A stretch of 64,000 nt of DNA from Phycisphaerae bacterium (GCA_016782865.1 JADHXR010000012.1:1-64000), one strand, 5' to 3'; shown: positions 8,677-17,772, counted from the stretch's first letter. The notes: generated by a model not told the origin, from the sequence alone. Translations and numbers: made by a program.

Positions 8677-9073
8677 AGTGACTCCTCGGCAGCACCTGCC
8701 GTCCGGCAATTCGTATTTCCCGCGGGTCCTTCAGCGACAAAATGTGTTTCTCCTTTATTATAGATGCGGCAAACACGGATATGTAACAGTAATTCTTCAA
8801 GAAATGCGCAAAAAACCGAGTCTGCCAATCCTGAGTTAATGCTCTTGAAGCATGCCTGATCCTCGGTAGCTGTACTGTCTCGCTTTTCAAAGAACTTGTG
8901 TTAAGTTTGCAAAACACACTGTTGCGTTTGCCAAGGTCAATAGCTAAAATAGTCTTCATTGCCAGATGCTCCTTAAGTAAACTTATCAGACTAAATCTTG
9001 TGACGCCTCTGTGGCGATCACGCGAAGGCGATTATAACGAACTAGCCTCCGAGCATCTCGCTTTCATAGTTTC
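8677..9073. other. intergenic region carrying an IS remnant
   Basis: Apart from the transposase start fragment described next, I see no gene, terminator or clear promoter in this 397-base gap between the M56 fusion gene and the LolA/thioredoxin-like gene. The gap breaks the otherwise tight minus-strand run, so the downstream genes may have a separate promoter here. Confidence 0.5.
8879..8959 (-). pseudogene. 5' remnant of an IS110-family transposase gene
   Basis: The first 27 codons read MKTILAIDLGKRNSVFCKLN followed by TSSLKSE, which is the typical opening of IS110-family DEDD transposases, with the first catalytic Asp in AIDLGK. AAGGAG precedes the ATG by nine bases, so the original start signals survive. 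After SLKSE the frame stays open to 8573 but no longer resembles a transposase, and no second catalytic region is present nearby. It marks an old insertion in the gap between the BlaI/M56 pair and the genes downstream. Confidence 0.65.
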
Positions 9074-12000
9074 TTAATGCTCCCGTTCGAACTTCTCTCG
9101 GAGTTTCTTTGCGAACGGATCGTCGGGGTCCAAAGGCGGAGGCGCTGTCTTTGGATTGACGGTTGTCTTGACCATTATCAGCAGCGTCCTCGGCTCGGCT
9201 GTTATGCCGGAAGCGCGAAATGCTCTTCCGATGGCTGGCAGCTCGCCCAATATCGGCACGCTCCGTTCGGATTCAACGTACCACGTGAGCTTCTTGCCGC
9301 CGATGAGGAGCGTCTTGCCTTCGGGAATCACGGCGGTAGTCTTTACGTTGTCCACGGCGATCAGAGGGAACTTGTGTTTCTTCTTGTCCGGGCCGGCGCG
9401 CTGGTCGAAGCCTCGGAGCTGACGAAGCTCCCATTCAAAATCCAGGCGGACGTTCGTGGTGTCAGCTAACGCATCCGGCGTGAGCCGAACGGACATGCCC
9501 ACCTCGATGGGTTCCGGTTTCGGTTTGGCCCTTCCCGAAGGATCATTTGGATCGCTCGGAGTTGGGAAGTAATACTCATCTCTGACCGCTTTCATTCGGG
9601 CTTGTCTGCCGTCCGCTGCCGACACCTGGGGTGCAGCGAGCATTTTGGTGCCCTCATGAGCCCGGATTGCCTTGAGAAGGAGACTCGCGTTGAGTTCATC
9701 GAGAATGAGGCGATACGGTTGAGAGTTCGGCTCGGCGGCGGAATCGGCGAGAAGATGCTCCGACCATATCTCGGATGTGCGCACGGAATTTGCGTCGAGT
9801 CCGACATCTTTAAGGAAATCATCGGCTACCGTCAGAATCTGTGTTTTGATCAAGATGGAAGTCTTGTTGATGTTCAGATCGCTCAGTCTTTCAGGGCCGG
9901 CAAACTCAACGTGGCCGTCGTTGAACAGAACATTCGTTCCCTTTCCGTAATGCTCCAGTCCGATGTCATAATATATTACGATGTCCGGCCGGTCGGCGGT
10001 TGTTCTTCCTCCTGCAAGGTATGCGGGCTGTTGGGGCCGTGCGAATATTTCGTCCTTCAAATACTCTCGCAATTCATGTAGCCTGACCCTATCCGGGTAT
10101 TTGCCGTCGTGGTCGTTTGCGTAGACGCGCATTGCTCTGCCGAAAGACATTAGCTTCTCGGCAGAATCCTTGACCCGGCGGTCGAGTCCGACCAGCTTCT
10201 TGATCTGTGATGGATACATCGACTCCAGGTGGCCGTCCGAAAACAGCACGCTCGTGAACCCGTCGTTCGCAAACGGCTCTTTCTCACAGGCGATCGGCGC
10301 CCAGTTCTGCATCAGACCCAAATGCCTGCCCGGCGACAGATACTTGAGGTCTTCCATAATCCACTGGAAGCATCGCTCGCTGACAACATAAGGTTTCAAT
10401 GCGTCGAGCGTATCCGGCAGCTTGCCGTTATGTCCTTTTGCGTACGTCTTCATGGCAACGTACAATGGCCCCCACCTGTCATTCATCGCAGCGGCCGCGA
10501 GCGACCTGTAGTAAACACCCAGTCGCTTGAGTTCATTTCTCCTGATGCGGCGCACGCTGAAATCTGCAAACAGCGCATACGTGTCAGAGTCTTTTGCGAG
10601 CAATGCCGCGTCGTAGGCTATCGGCAATTGGAAAGTGTTGGGCTGGGCCGACTTGCCTCGCAGCACAAACTGCACATCGTCCAGAGCCCATTTGAGGTCT
10701 GCCTCGTTTGGCATATAGGGTTTCAACTCCAGTGCGGTGTTGGGCAGAGTCTCATCGTGCTCGCGGACATACAAGGCGACAGCCGAGGCAAGTCTGCTCA
10801 TCCTTTGAAACTCGTACTCGGCCTCCACTTCATCGATGGTTTTGGGGATGTTACGTCGAAAGATGAATCTGTCGCCACGTTTCTTCGCTTCCTCCAATTC
10901 AGCCTGCGAATACTTTCGAATCTTGAACTCAACTTCGACAGTCTGATCCTCGGCTACCTCGACCCAGCGGCTTGCAGGAGTGACCGTCGCTTCTTCCCTG
11001 CGCCAGTTATCACCTGGTCTCAGATAGATGCGATTTTGCCCCGGTGCTACGCGAATGCGAAATGAGCCGTCTTCGCGAAGACGAGACACTTCCACAGCCG
11101 CTCCACTATCGGGACGCGATGGTCCGTGAATAGATACGTCGGATGCGGCGCCGGGCTTGACAGGCTTGCCGGTCGCCTCATCGACAACTCGTCCCGTGAT
11201 AAATCCGCCTTCGATTAGAAGAAGGTCCGGCGCCTGTTGCGTTTGGCCTGTCTCGACCTTAAAAGAATCCAGGGCAACCATTGTAAAGCCCTCGGCCTGC
11301 GCCCAGATATTGTACCGGTTGCCGCCCAGAGATTCGAGTTTGTATTGGCCTTGATCGTCTGTCACTGTTTTCGCCCAGTTTACCATCATGCCTCCCGGGA
11401 TCGAGACGTGTTCAACTCCCTGGGCCTGGACTTTCACGCCGGCAGCGGGTTTTCCCGTCTTGGTGTACAGTACCCGGCCCGTTACAACTGCTGCGGGCTG
11501 TACGTTAATCACAACGTCCTTGCCCGGCTTGACATAAGTAAGGCTCCCGGCAAAGTCGCCGTGCGATACGAACAATTGAATTCTTGCGCCATCGGGGACG
11601 CCCGCAATTCGGAAAGCCCCGTCACTGTCCGTCGTGGAGGACCAACCGGGCAGCGGCGCCGACGTAAAGAAATCGTTGACTCCCGACCGCGGGTCTTCAG
11701 TCGCTCCCGGAGGTACTATCTGTCTCACCCACACCTGCGCCCCGGCCACCGGTTCGGAATCCTCAGTGACAATCGTGCCGGAAACTTCTGCCGATTCATA
11801 AGTCTTCAAATTCAGCGGACTCACGGTCTGCTCACAACTGTAGATACGTTTCCATGCAGGGCCGTGGCCGTCTGCGGGCACGAAAACGAGGTATCTTCTG
11901 CGCCCTGTATCTTCGGTCAGCGAAGCGACCGGCCCCAACCTGAATTGGCCCCTGAAGTAGGTTCTGCTCTCGGCTGCCAGTTCCGCAGTGTCGTCCACGG

Positions 12001-15000
12001 AAAAGACCAGCACGCGGGTGTCCGAGAGTGGGCGCCCCGCCGAATCGACACATCGCCCTAGGATTGTCATCTGTCGGGGAAATTCCGCCGGAACAGACTC
12101 GGCGCCGGAGCGCACTTTCTCCAGCAAGCGTTGGATTGCTCGATGATTCATGGGGGTCTGGAAGATGGCGAGTTTCGTCGGGTGTTGAATCGGATAAGGT
12201 GTTGCGGTGCCTTCGCCTGCATCATTAATATCGTACCAACTCTCAGACTCGACTCGCTTTTGGATGAACCGCACGAGATTGTTCGCCTGCATCATGGGAC
12301 TCATCCCACCGTGATCGTCAGGATCGTCGATGAGGTCGGTAACGTAGTAAACGCGAGCCATCATCTTTTGCGGCAGTTCCTTTGTTGTCGCTATCACAAT
12401 CACGCCGCCGTCCACCACGTAACTGACCTTTGTCGATTCGCTCGAAACGCCGGCCAGCAAAATCTCCAGAGCCTCGCCGACGAACTTGACGTCCCTCAGC
12501 GGATCCATCCTGACCGGGGTTGTCTGCTCCAGACCGACAGTTTCTCGTAAGTCCCTCCAGTTGGGTTGTATCTGCAAGGGAGGGTCGAAGGTGTTTTCCA
12601 AATCCTCTATTACCGCGCCGAAAGGCATTTCGGCCGAGAAGTCCGGCAGATCGACAATATCCTCCAGGCGTTTGTGCACCCGGGCATCCTCTTCGTCTAA
12701 TTGTTCGAGCAGCCAAATCTTGTCTTCCAACCCTTCCTTTATTTGCCGCGCCTGGATATCCTCTGGATCAATTGTGAGCAGGGCTTTCAACTGACCGACA
12801 GCCTCCTCATATCGTTGTTGTCTGAGATAGGCGTGTGCATTCTGCATCAGTTCAGCCAGTCTGTTCAGCCTGTCGGTCTCCATCCGCTCTCTGAACTGCC
12901 GCTGTGTTTCTCCTTCTATCTTCCGTTTTTCCTGCTCACGGTCGGCCTTATCTGGCGGTTTGACCGTGCCCACTATGGTTGGAGTCAGAATGAAGAGAAG
13001 CTCCCCCGCTTGCTCGGCGGGGGCGTTCGGATCACTGTCGATCTTAGTGTTCTTCCCAGGTTTGTTCTTGCCGTACATTATCAAGCTCATGCCGCCGATG
13101 ATGCGGGCCTGGGTAGAAATGCTGGTCTCGATCATACCCGGTGCCTGCCCTTCGCTCTTCGGCGCCGATAGTCTGGTGAAGGTTCCTTCGGCCGACAGCA
13201 TTATGTTGCCGTCGTCGAGGACCTTGGGGGTAATCCGAAGGTAGTCGATCACGTCCATGTACTCCGATTGAGTCGAGGGCGTGGTTGCCTTGCCCATCGG
13301 AACCTTCTGTTTTGATGAAACTTCGGCCTTTCCGCCGCTGACTACTTCGAGCGTTGGGTTCAACAAGATTTTCACCCAGCCTCTTGAAGCCAGCAGGTCG
13401 ACCATCGTGCGCAGTTTTTGTGTCGCCTGTGGGTCCTCGGTCACGAAGGAGGAATCGCCTACTGACCGCGCTGCCCCGGCTGCTTCCCTGATCAACTCTT
13501 TGACTGTCAGCTTCTCGCCCGTTCGCGCCGACTTGCCGGAGACCCTATATCTGCGAGTTAGCACTCCCTCTCTCCCTTCCGGGGTAGAAGTCGTTATTGT
13601 CGCCAGGAGATTCTCTATTGCTATCTGTGTCTCTCTGTCTATTTTCCCAGGAGGATAGATTTCGAGGATGCGTAAGTCAACTTGAATGATGGGCTTGTCC
13701 TCGCCTGGCGATGTTGGGCTTTTTGCAATTACCGGGCTGCGCGCAACACTCTCGGCCGATGACTCTTGTTTTCCGATAGACCATTTCTTGACCGGATCGA
13801 TCTGTTCCTCTTCGGTGGACGACTTCTGCGATTCATTGGGATCATGCGCATGATCTTCCACTTGCTTATCCTTGGGCTGGTCTTCTTCAACGTATCCGAA
13901 GTCGAATGCCGGATCGTTTATCTTGATTTGACTCGATTTGAAGGTGGATTTGCGGAGCACCGATTCAGGGGCGTATATCTGTTTCTTTCCGCTGATTGGG
14001 AACCAGACGCCGTCAGCTATCTCCTCGTACTTGGCAGTGGCGCGGCTGGTAAGATGCCCTTGCTTATCATAGTTTTCCCGCAGGGCGCACGTGTAGCCTT
14101 TGGACGGATCGATTACGGCAACTATTCTGCTGGTCCTGTAGTCAAATGCAATGCGATACGTGCCGTCCTTCAGTTTGCCGACGTCCACTTGCTTTTCAGC
14201 CGTGATGGTCTCGCCCAGGAACTTGCAGAGAATGCCGGTGAATACCCTCCAGGGGTGACCAAGATTGGGCATGTTCTGAGGTCCATATAATGACCCTCTG
14301 CCCGGCGTCCTCTTGCCCGATGAATCGTAAGATCCCGAGGTCAGTTCAATCTTTCTGCGACCGGCGTCGTCGATCCTGCATCTCAGAACCTGGTAGCTGA
14401 ACTCGGGAATCCGGCTCATGGATTCTCCTAATCTCTCCAATTGCTGCTCCGGAATACCCTTTTCCCTCTTTCTCTTTATTTGGATTTCAATCGCGTCTTC
14501 TCTTGCGGCGGGGTCACACCAGATTTCATATTCCGCGACATATTCAAGAGTTTTGACCCTCGAGCGATGCTCCAACATTTTGTCCAGTAGGAATTCGGCG
14601 GAATCTTCCGTCTCACTACGAGCGGTCAAGGCAAAGGTGGTCGGTATGACGATTGCCGCTATCAGCAGGATAGTGATTGCCGAGGGTATCCAACTGACCC
14701 GGCTGCCGTCGGTCGAGTCTTTGCCGAGAAGACGGCCTATTCGCCTGAGCAAATTGCCTCCGCTTGCTGCTATCGCCAATTCGCTCTGGCTGGATCGGAT
14801 TTCTTCCATCGAGGCCAGGGCTCTGGCGTAGCCGACCCGATCGCCTGATACGCCGACGGCCAGATCATCACAACAGTTCTCTCGCTCGGCGCGAATTCTG
14901 TGCGAGACCCACCACACGGCCGGATGATAGAAACCGAGCGTCTCGACGATCGTTTGCAGCATATTGACGAGATAATCATGTCTGCGGATGTGCGCCAGCT

Positions 15001-15700
15001 CGTGTGCCAGGATCGCCTCCAACTGATCCGTGCTGAGGCCCGTCAGGGCGATGGCGGGCAGTAGTATCACCGGGCGCAACCAGCCGACGACAGTCGGAAT
15101 CTGCACCAGGGCCGATTCGGTCAGTTGGACTGCTCGCGTGACGCCGAGTTTTTCCGCCAGCTCGTCCAGCTTTGCCAGCAGCGACGCATCCACCGGCTTG
15201 ACCATTCTTCTTCGCAGCCTCTGCAGTTGCGTCCAGCCGCCCAAGTGCCATAGAGAAAGGGCGAATACGCCGAAAAGCCATCCCGAGACTACGGAGGGCA
15301 GGGCGGGCTCAAGCCGATCGGAAGCGCGCTGCCTCCACGGAATCGCCGGAAGTGCTCTAGGCTCTTTGGATTTCGCGGGAACCTCAACTGCCGGCATTTC
15401 AGCCATCGGTATTTCTTCGACTTGCTCGGTGCGCAGAACGACGGGCGCCGACGCCGGCACAGCGGTCGGCTGCGCCGCCGAGACGCCTACCAACTGCATT
15501 GTCACGACTGGCAGTAGGACGATTAGCCCCAATGCCAGGCATGAAATTGTGTAACGCAGATTGGAAGAGGCTTTTCTCAATGCCGCCAGCATGATGGCTA
15601 GCAGTAACGCTGCCGCCGCTGCCTGCCAGACAAAGTGCAGCAGCGTCCAGCCGAGTCTTTGGATGACTTCCTGCGAAAGAATGCTCTCCAAGGCCGTCAT
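9074..15700 (-). CDS. giant M56 (BlaR1-like) peptidase fused to secretin-like, carboxypeptidase-regulatory and pseudopilin-tail-like regions
   Basis: A 2208-residue protein. Residues 1-370 are an M56 metallopeptidase: membrane helices near 18-42, 50-72, 139-155 and 338-360, the zinc motif HELAH at 233-237, then RAERENCCDDLAVG as in BlaR1. BlaR1 would next have a penicillin-binding sensor. Here there is instead a LolA-like region (about 370-600), a secretin-like region (about 660-920, ending LLFILTPTIVGTV), a helical stretch, an STN-like part (about 1020-1110), carboxypeptidase-regulatory repeats (about 1210-1580), two DGH tails like those of pseudopilins (SVLFSDGHLESM near 1817, NVLFNDGHVEF near 1924), and a second secretin-like end (GKTLLIGGKKLTW, VPILGELPAIG). 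The ATG follows the blaI stop after two bases, with GGGAGA before it. It is likely a membrane sensor-protease relieving BlaI repression. What it senses is unknown. Confidence 0.8.
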   Translation of the reverse strand: MTALESILSQEVIQRLGWTLLHFVWQAAAAALLLAIMLAALRKASSNLRYTISCLALGLIVLLPVVTMQLVGVSAAQPTAVPASAPVVLRTEQVEEIPMAEMPAVEVPAKSKEPRALPAIPWRQRASDRLEPALPSVVSGWLFGVFALSLWHLGGWTQLQRLRRRMVKPVDASLLAKLDELAEKLGVTRAVQLTESALVQIPTVVGWLRPVILLPAIALTGLSTDQLEAILAHELAHIRRHDYLVNMLQTIVETLGFYHPAVWWVSHRIRAERENCCDDLAVGVSGDRVGYARALASMEEIRSSQSELAIAASGGNLLRRIGRLLGKDSTDGSRVSWIPSAITILLIAAIVIPTTFALTARSETEDSAEFLLDKMLEHRSRVKTLEYVAEYEIWCDPAAREDAIEIQIKRKREKGIPEQQLERLGESMSRIPEFSYQVLRCRIDDAGRRKIELTSGSYDSSGKRTPGRGSLYGPQNMPNLGHPWRVFTGILCKFLGETITAEKQVDVGKLKDGTYRIAFDYRTSRIVAVIDPSKGYTCALRENYDKQGHLTSRATAKYEEIADGVWFPISGKKQIYAPESVLRKSTFKSSQIKINDPAFDFGYVEEDQPKDKQVEDHAHDPNESQKSSTEEEQIDPVKKWSIGKQESSAESVARSPVIAKSPTSPGEDKPIIQVDLRILEIYPPGKIDRETQIAIENLLATITTSTPEGREGVLTRRYRVSGKSARTGEKLTVKELIREAAGAARSVGDSSFVTEDPQATQKLRTMVDLLASRGWVKILLNPTLEVVSGGKAEVSSKQKVPMGKATTPSTQSEYMDVIDYLRITPKVLDDGNIMLSAEGTFTRLSAPKSEGQAPGMIETSISTQARIIGGMSLIMYGKNKPGKNTKIDSDPNAPAEQAGELLFILTPTIVGTVKPPDKADREQEKRKIEGETQRQFRERMETDRLNRLAELMQNAHAYLRQQRYEEAVGQLKALLTIDPEDIQARQIKEGLEDKIWLLEQLDEEDARVHKRLEDIVDLPDFSAEMPFGAVIEDLENTFDPPLQIQPNWRDLRETVGLEQTTPVRMDPLRDVKFVGEALEILLAGVSSESTKVSYVVDGGVIVIATTKELPQKMMARVYYVTDLIDDPDDHGGMSPMMQANNLVRFIQKRVESESWYDINDAGEGTATPYPIQHPTKLAIFQTPMNHRAIQRLLEKVRSGAESVPAEFPRQMTILGRCVDSAGRPLSDTRVLVFSVDDTAELAAESRTYFRGQFRLGPVASLTEDTGRRRYLVFVPADGHGPAWKRIYSCEQTVSPLNLKTYESAEVSGTIVTEDSEPVAGAQVWVRQIVPPGATEDPRSGVNDFFTSAPLPGWSSTTDSDGAFRIAGVPDGARIQLFVSHGDFAGSLTYVKPGKDVVINVQPAAVVTGRVLYTKTGKPAAGVKVQAQGVEHVSIPGGMMVNWAKTVTDDQGQYKLESLGGNRYNIWAQAEGFTMVALDSFKVETGQTQQAPDLLLIEGGFITGRVVDEATGKPVKPGAASDVSIHGPSRPDSGAAVEVSRLREDGSFRIRVAPGQNRIYLRPGDNWRREEATVTPASRWVEVAEDQTVEVEFKIRKYSQAELEEAKKRGDRFIFRRNIPKTIDEVEAEYEFQRMSRLASAVALYVREHDETLPNTALELKPYMPNEADLKWALDDVQFVLRGKSAQPNTFQLPIAYDAALLAKDSDTYALFADFSVRRIRRNELKRLGVYYRSLAAAAMNDRWGPLYVAMKTYAKGHNGKLPDTLDALKPYVVSERCFQWIMEDLKYLSPGRHLGLMQNWAPIACEKEPFANDGFTSVLFSDGHLESMYPSQIKKLVGLDRRVKDSAEKLMSFGRAMRVYANDHDGKYPDRVRLHELREYLKDEIFARPQQPAYLAGGRTTADRPDIVIYYDIGLEHYGKGTNVLFNDGHVEFAGPERLSDLNINKTSILIKTQILTVADDFLKDVGLDANSVRTSEIWSEHLLADSAAEPNSQPYRLILDELNASLLLKAIRAHEGTKMLAAPQVSAADGRQARMKAVRDEYYFPTPSDPNDPSGRAKPKPEPIEVGMSVRLTPDALADTTNVRLDFEWELRQLRGFDQRAGPDKKKHKFPLIAVDNVKTTAVIPEGKTLLIGGKKLTWYVESERSVPILGELPAIGRAFRASGITAEPRTLLIMVKTTVNPKTAPPPLDPDDPFAKKLREKFEREH

Positions 15701-15702
15701 GA

Positions 15703-16086
15703 TTATTCTCCCTCAAATTCATCGAGCATTTTTCTGATGCTCGCCAGCTCGCTTGCCGAGATCTTCTTCGCCGACAGTGCCCGCAACACCAGTTTCTCCG
15801 CTGAGCCGCAGAACGCTCTTTCGAGCATGTCCCCGACCAATTGCTTTTGAGCTTTTGCCTCTGTCAGCGCGGGCTTGAAGACGTGCTTGAACTGAGAATC
15901 ATCTCGGCGCAGCAGACCCTTGTCGGTCATTATCTGCATCAGTTTGAGAGTCGTGGTGTACCCCGTGCTGCCGTCGGCGTTCATCGCTTCGTTTACCTGC
16001 CGAACCGTGCAGGGACCGCTATCCCAAAGAATGCGCAGGATTGTCAGCTCTCTGTCCGTCGGACGTGGTGTCTTGCTCCGTGCCAT
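15703..16086 (-). CDS. BlaI/MecI/CopY-family transcriptional repressor
   Basis: The start at 16086 is preceded by AGGAGA at the right distance; the frame extends upstream but through the operator region. The 127-residue length is normal for the family. It begins MARSKTPRPTDRELTILRIL, then carries the winged-helix motif VRQVNEAMNADGSTGYTT, the family's DNA-recognition region, and a helical C-terminal dimerisation part with AFCGSAEKLVLRAL. Known members repress their own operon as dimers and are cleaved when a partner M56 protease is activated. The partner gene follows after two bases. Two dyads and a sigma-70-type promoter lie immediately upstream, so autoregulation is very likely. Confidence 0.9.
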   Translation of the reverse strand: MARSKTPRPTDRELTILRILWDSGPCTVRQVNEAMNADGSTGYTTTLKLMQIMTDKGLLRRDDSQFKHVFKPALTEAKAQKQLVGDMLERAFCGSAEKLVLRALSAKKISASELASIRKMLDEFEGE

Positions 16087-16129
16087 CTCTAAATCTCCTG
16101 TAGTTCGCTTTATTAGCCTATATCGGCAA

Positions 16130-16157
16130 AGTATACGAATACCTTCGTAGAAATCAA
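16130..16157 (-). promoter_or_regulatory. sigma-70-type promoter of the blaI-M56 operon
   Basis: On the minus strand TTGATT (16152-16157) and TATACT (16130-16135) are separated by 16 bases. The expected start lies about 35-40 bases before the blaI ATG. The repressor dyads cover both elements. Confidence 0.65.
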
Positions 16158-16171
16158 CGAAAAAATTCGTA
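16134..16171. promoter_or_regulatory. pair of BlaI-type operator dyads
   Basis: The inverted repeat TACGAA-N4-TTCGTA occurs perfectly at 16134-16149 and with one mismatch (AACGAA-N4-TTCGTA) at 16156-16171. The centres are 22 bases apart, about two helical turns, so two dimers would bind on one face of the DNA. The left dyad overlaps the -10 element and the right one touches the -35 element. The half-site differs from the staphylococcal TACA/TGTA type but has the same layout. Confidence 0.7.
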
Positions 16172-16584
16172 GTTTTCGGAAAAACTTCTTCATATGGCCC
16201 TTTTGGCCCAAAATCACGGTTCAATGCCTCTGCAGGCTGATTCTTGTCGGGGATCGCGGACTCCTGGAGGACCGCCCGACGTGACTCAAGAGCAGATTAC
16301 TCGTGTAGGTGTCGTCGCGGGATGCTCTGACTTCCGCACACGAATTTGTGTATCCTGCAAAATTCCTCGGGTGGCCGATTTCGCAAGCAGGCAAACACCG
16401 GTACATCCAAGAAAGTTCAGACTTGATGTGAATCCTGAACCTCTATCTGTTATCTGACCGACGACTTGATCATACTTCGCTCGCACGACTGGGCACTCGG
16501 AAGCATTCACTGCAGTGTGGCTTCAGTCAGAGAAGACCGTGGTAATCCGGCTTGCCTTGTTCACGGAATCCGGGCAAGGGCCGG
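16172..16584. other. intergenic stretch without recognisable gene
   Basis: I see no convincing coding sequence on either strand here. Short frames exist but have no ribosome sites or family features. The stretch separates the blaI promoter from a rearranged sigma-factor fragment. Confidence 0.5.
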
Positions 16585-16839
16585 TTATTCCCCCATTTCC
16601 GCTTCGATGTTTCTAAACAGCCTGCGGATTCTGCTCAGCCCTTCACAAACATACGCTCTGAGCGTCTTGCTGTTGACGCCCATTTCCTCCGCCGCCTCTT
16701 TTGCATCGTATTGTTTTCGATATCGCAGGGCAAGGGCTCGGGCTTCGCCGTTTGGCAGCCGCGTATCCATGAGTCTTGAGATTCTCTCTGCCTCCTCTGT
16801 CTGGATGAGCAGTTCGTGCGGGGTCTTCTGCTTGGCCGG
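16585..16839 (-). pseudogene. C-terminal fragment of an ECF-type RNA polymerase sigma factor
   Basis: Only the region 4 part remains: about 84 residues from TPHELLIQTEEAERISRL through EARALALRYRKQYDAKEAAE to SKTLRAYVCEGLSRIRRLF, a helix-turn-helix typical of sigma-70 family region 4 in planctomycetes. Region 2, needed for core and -10 contacts, is absent. Upstream of codon KQKTP the reading frame passes into the antisense of an RHS-repeat sequence, so the gene was cut by a rearrangement and has no proper start. It is most likely non-functional as a sigma factor. Confidence 0.75.
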
Positions 16840-17211
16840 CTCACCAAGGTCACCGACGCCGAGAACAACGTTACCGAGACGAGGTATTTTCCGGACGGCC
16901 AGGTCTGGAGGGTGATCGACGCCGAGGACCACAATAACGTCACCAACACCTACGATGCCAACGGATATCTAATAAAGGTCGAGGACGCCAAGGGCAACGC
17001 CACCGAGTATGAATACAACGGCTTCGGCGGACTCGAAAAGACCATCTACGCCGACGGCACCTACACAGAACCCAGCTACAGCTCGATCAGGGAAACAAGA
17101 TCGATCAGGACCCGCGCCGGAGACACCATCACGATGTGGTACGACGATCTGAACCGCGTCAAGAGAAAGAACACGCCCGACAAAGGTAACAAAGGCGGCA
17201 AGAAGAAGTAG
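16831..17211 (+). pseudogene. RHS/YD-repeat fragment
   Basis: The frame encodes YD-type repeats, visible as GRLTKVTDAENNVTETRYFP, NTYDANGYLIKVEDAKGNAT, EYEYNGFGGLEKTIYADGTY and WYDDLNRVKRKNTPD. RHS proteins are normally thousands of residues long, secreted, and end in variable toxin or effector tips. Here only about 120 residues remain, with no start codon of its own and a basic end (GNKGGKKK). It joins the sigma-factor fragment tail to tail at 16831-16840. A likely transcription terminator follows 40 bases after the stop, which suggests this was the 3' end of a larger RHS gene brought here by recombination. Confidence 0.75.
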
Positions 17212-17249
17212 AACCAGTCGCTCCTGATACACTCCAGGTTGTAAATACA

Positions 17250-17290
17250 GGGCTGTGAGTTCAATACTTGCAGCCCTTCTTCTTTTTTGG
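17250..17290 (+). terminator. rho-independent-type terminator after the RHS fragment
   Basis: GGGCTG at 17250-17255 pairs with CAGCCC at 17271-17276, followed by a T-rich run (TTCTTCTTTTTT). The stem is short with a 15-base loop. Confidence 0.5.
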
Positions 17291-17502
17291 ATTTAGCGCT
17301 TTATGCCAACGGTATGGATGTTTACAATAGACATGCCGGCAGTGCTCAGGTTCAATAGATTAGCGAAAAGTTGTTGTTGCGTAACTTGTTGTGACAATTG
17401 TGCTAAATCCGAAATCGGAATATCGACAACTCCGGTGCCGGTACCGGATGTCTGTTGCCCGGCGTTGTCCCGGAAACTCGACAGTATAGGAATTTGTGTT
17501 AG

Positions 17503-17540
17503 ACACTGATTAACACTGATGAACACTGATGAACACGGTT
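17503..17540. repeat. decamer tandem repeat, unit ACACTGATGA
   Basis: Four consecutive ten-base units: ACACTGATTA, ACACTGATGA, ACACTGATGA and a diverged ACACGGTTTA. The period is exactly ten, about one helical turn. Confidence 0.8.
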
Positions 17541-17658
17541 TAAAGAAGAGAAGGATGAAGAATTCGTAATACAGTCTTTGACCTTCTCTTTTTTGTGCGC
17601 GTTTCGGAAAAGGCTATTTTCTAACTTGTTATGAAAGAATATCTTATGTCAAAAATTC

Positions 17659-17724
17659 AATCCGCGAAAATCCGCGTTAATCCGCGGTTTCAATTTCGTG
17701 TTCATTCGTGCTAATTCGTGGCTC
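17659..17724. repeat. two adjoining decamer tandem repeats
   Basis: Three units of the form AATCCGCGNN are followed directly by three units of the form TTCGTGNNNN (TTCGTGTTCA, TTCGTGCTAA, TTCGTGGCTC). Both have a ten-base period. They lie just upstream of the protease gene. Confidence 0.8.
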
Positions 17725-17772
17725 GGATTTCCACGATTCTGTGGTGTGGTAGTACTTATTCAAGGATGACAC

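Larger units (their letters stand above)
17291..17772. other. intergenic region with decamer repeats and a doubtful small frame
   Basis: Besides the repeat arrays listed separately, the minus strand holds an open frame (17293-17526) whose end reads DLAQLSQQVTQQQLFANLL and looks protein-like, but its beginning is made of repeat sequence and it has no ribosome site. It may be the tail of a lost gene. Nothing else is recognisable. Confidence 0.35.

Noticed and set aside
17293-17526. Minus-strand frame ending LLNLSTAGMSIVNIHTVGIK
   Set aside because: The first part is encoded by tandem repeats and there is no ribosome site. Its end may be a gene relic but is too weak to be called a gene.
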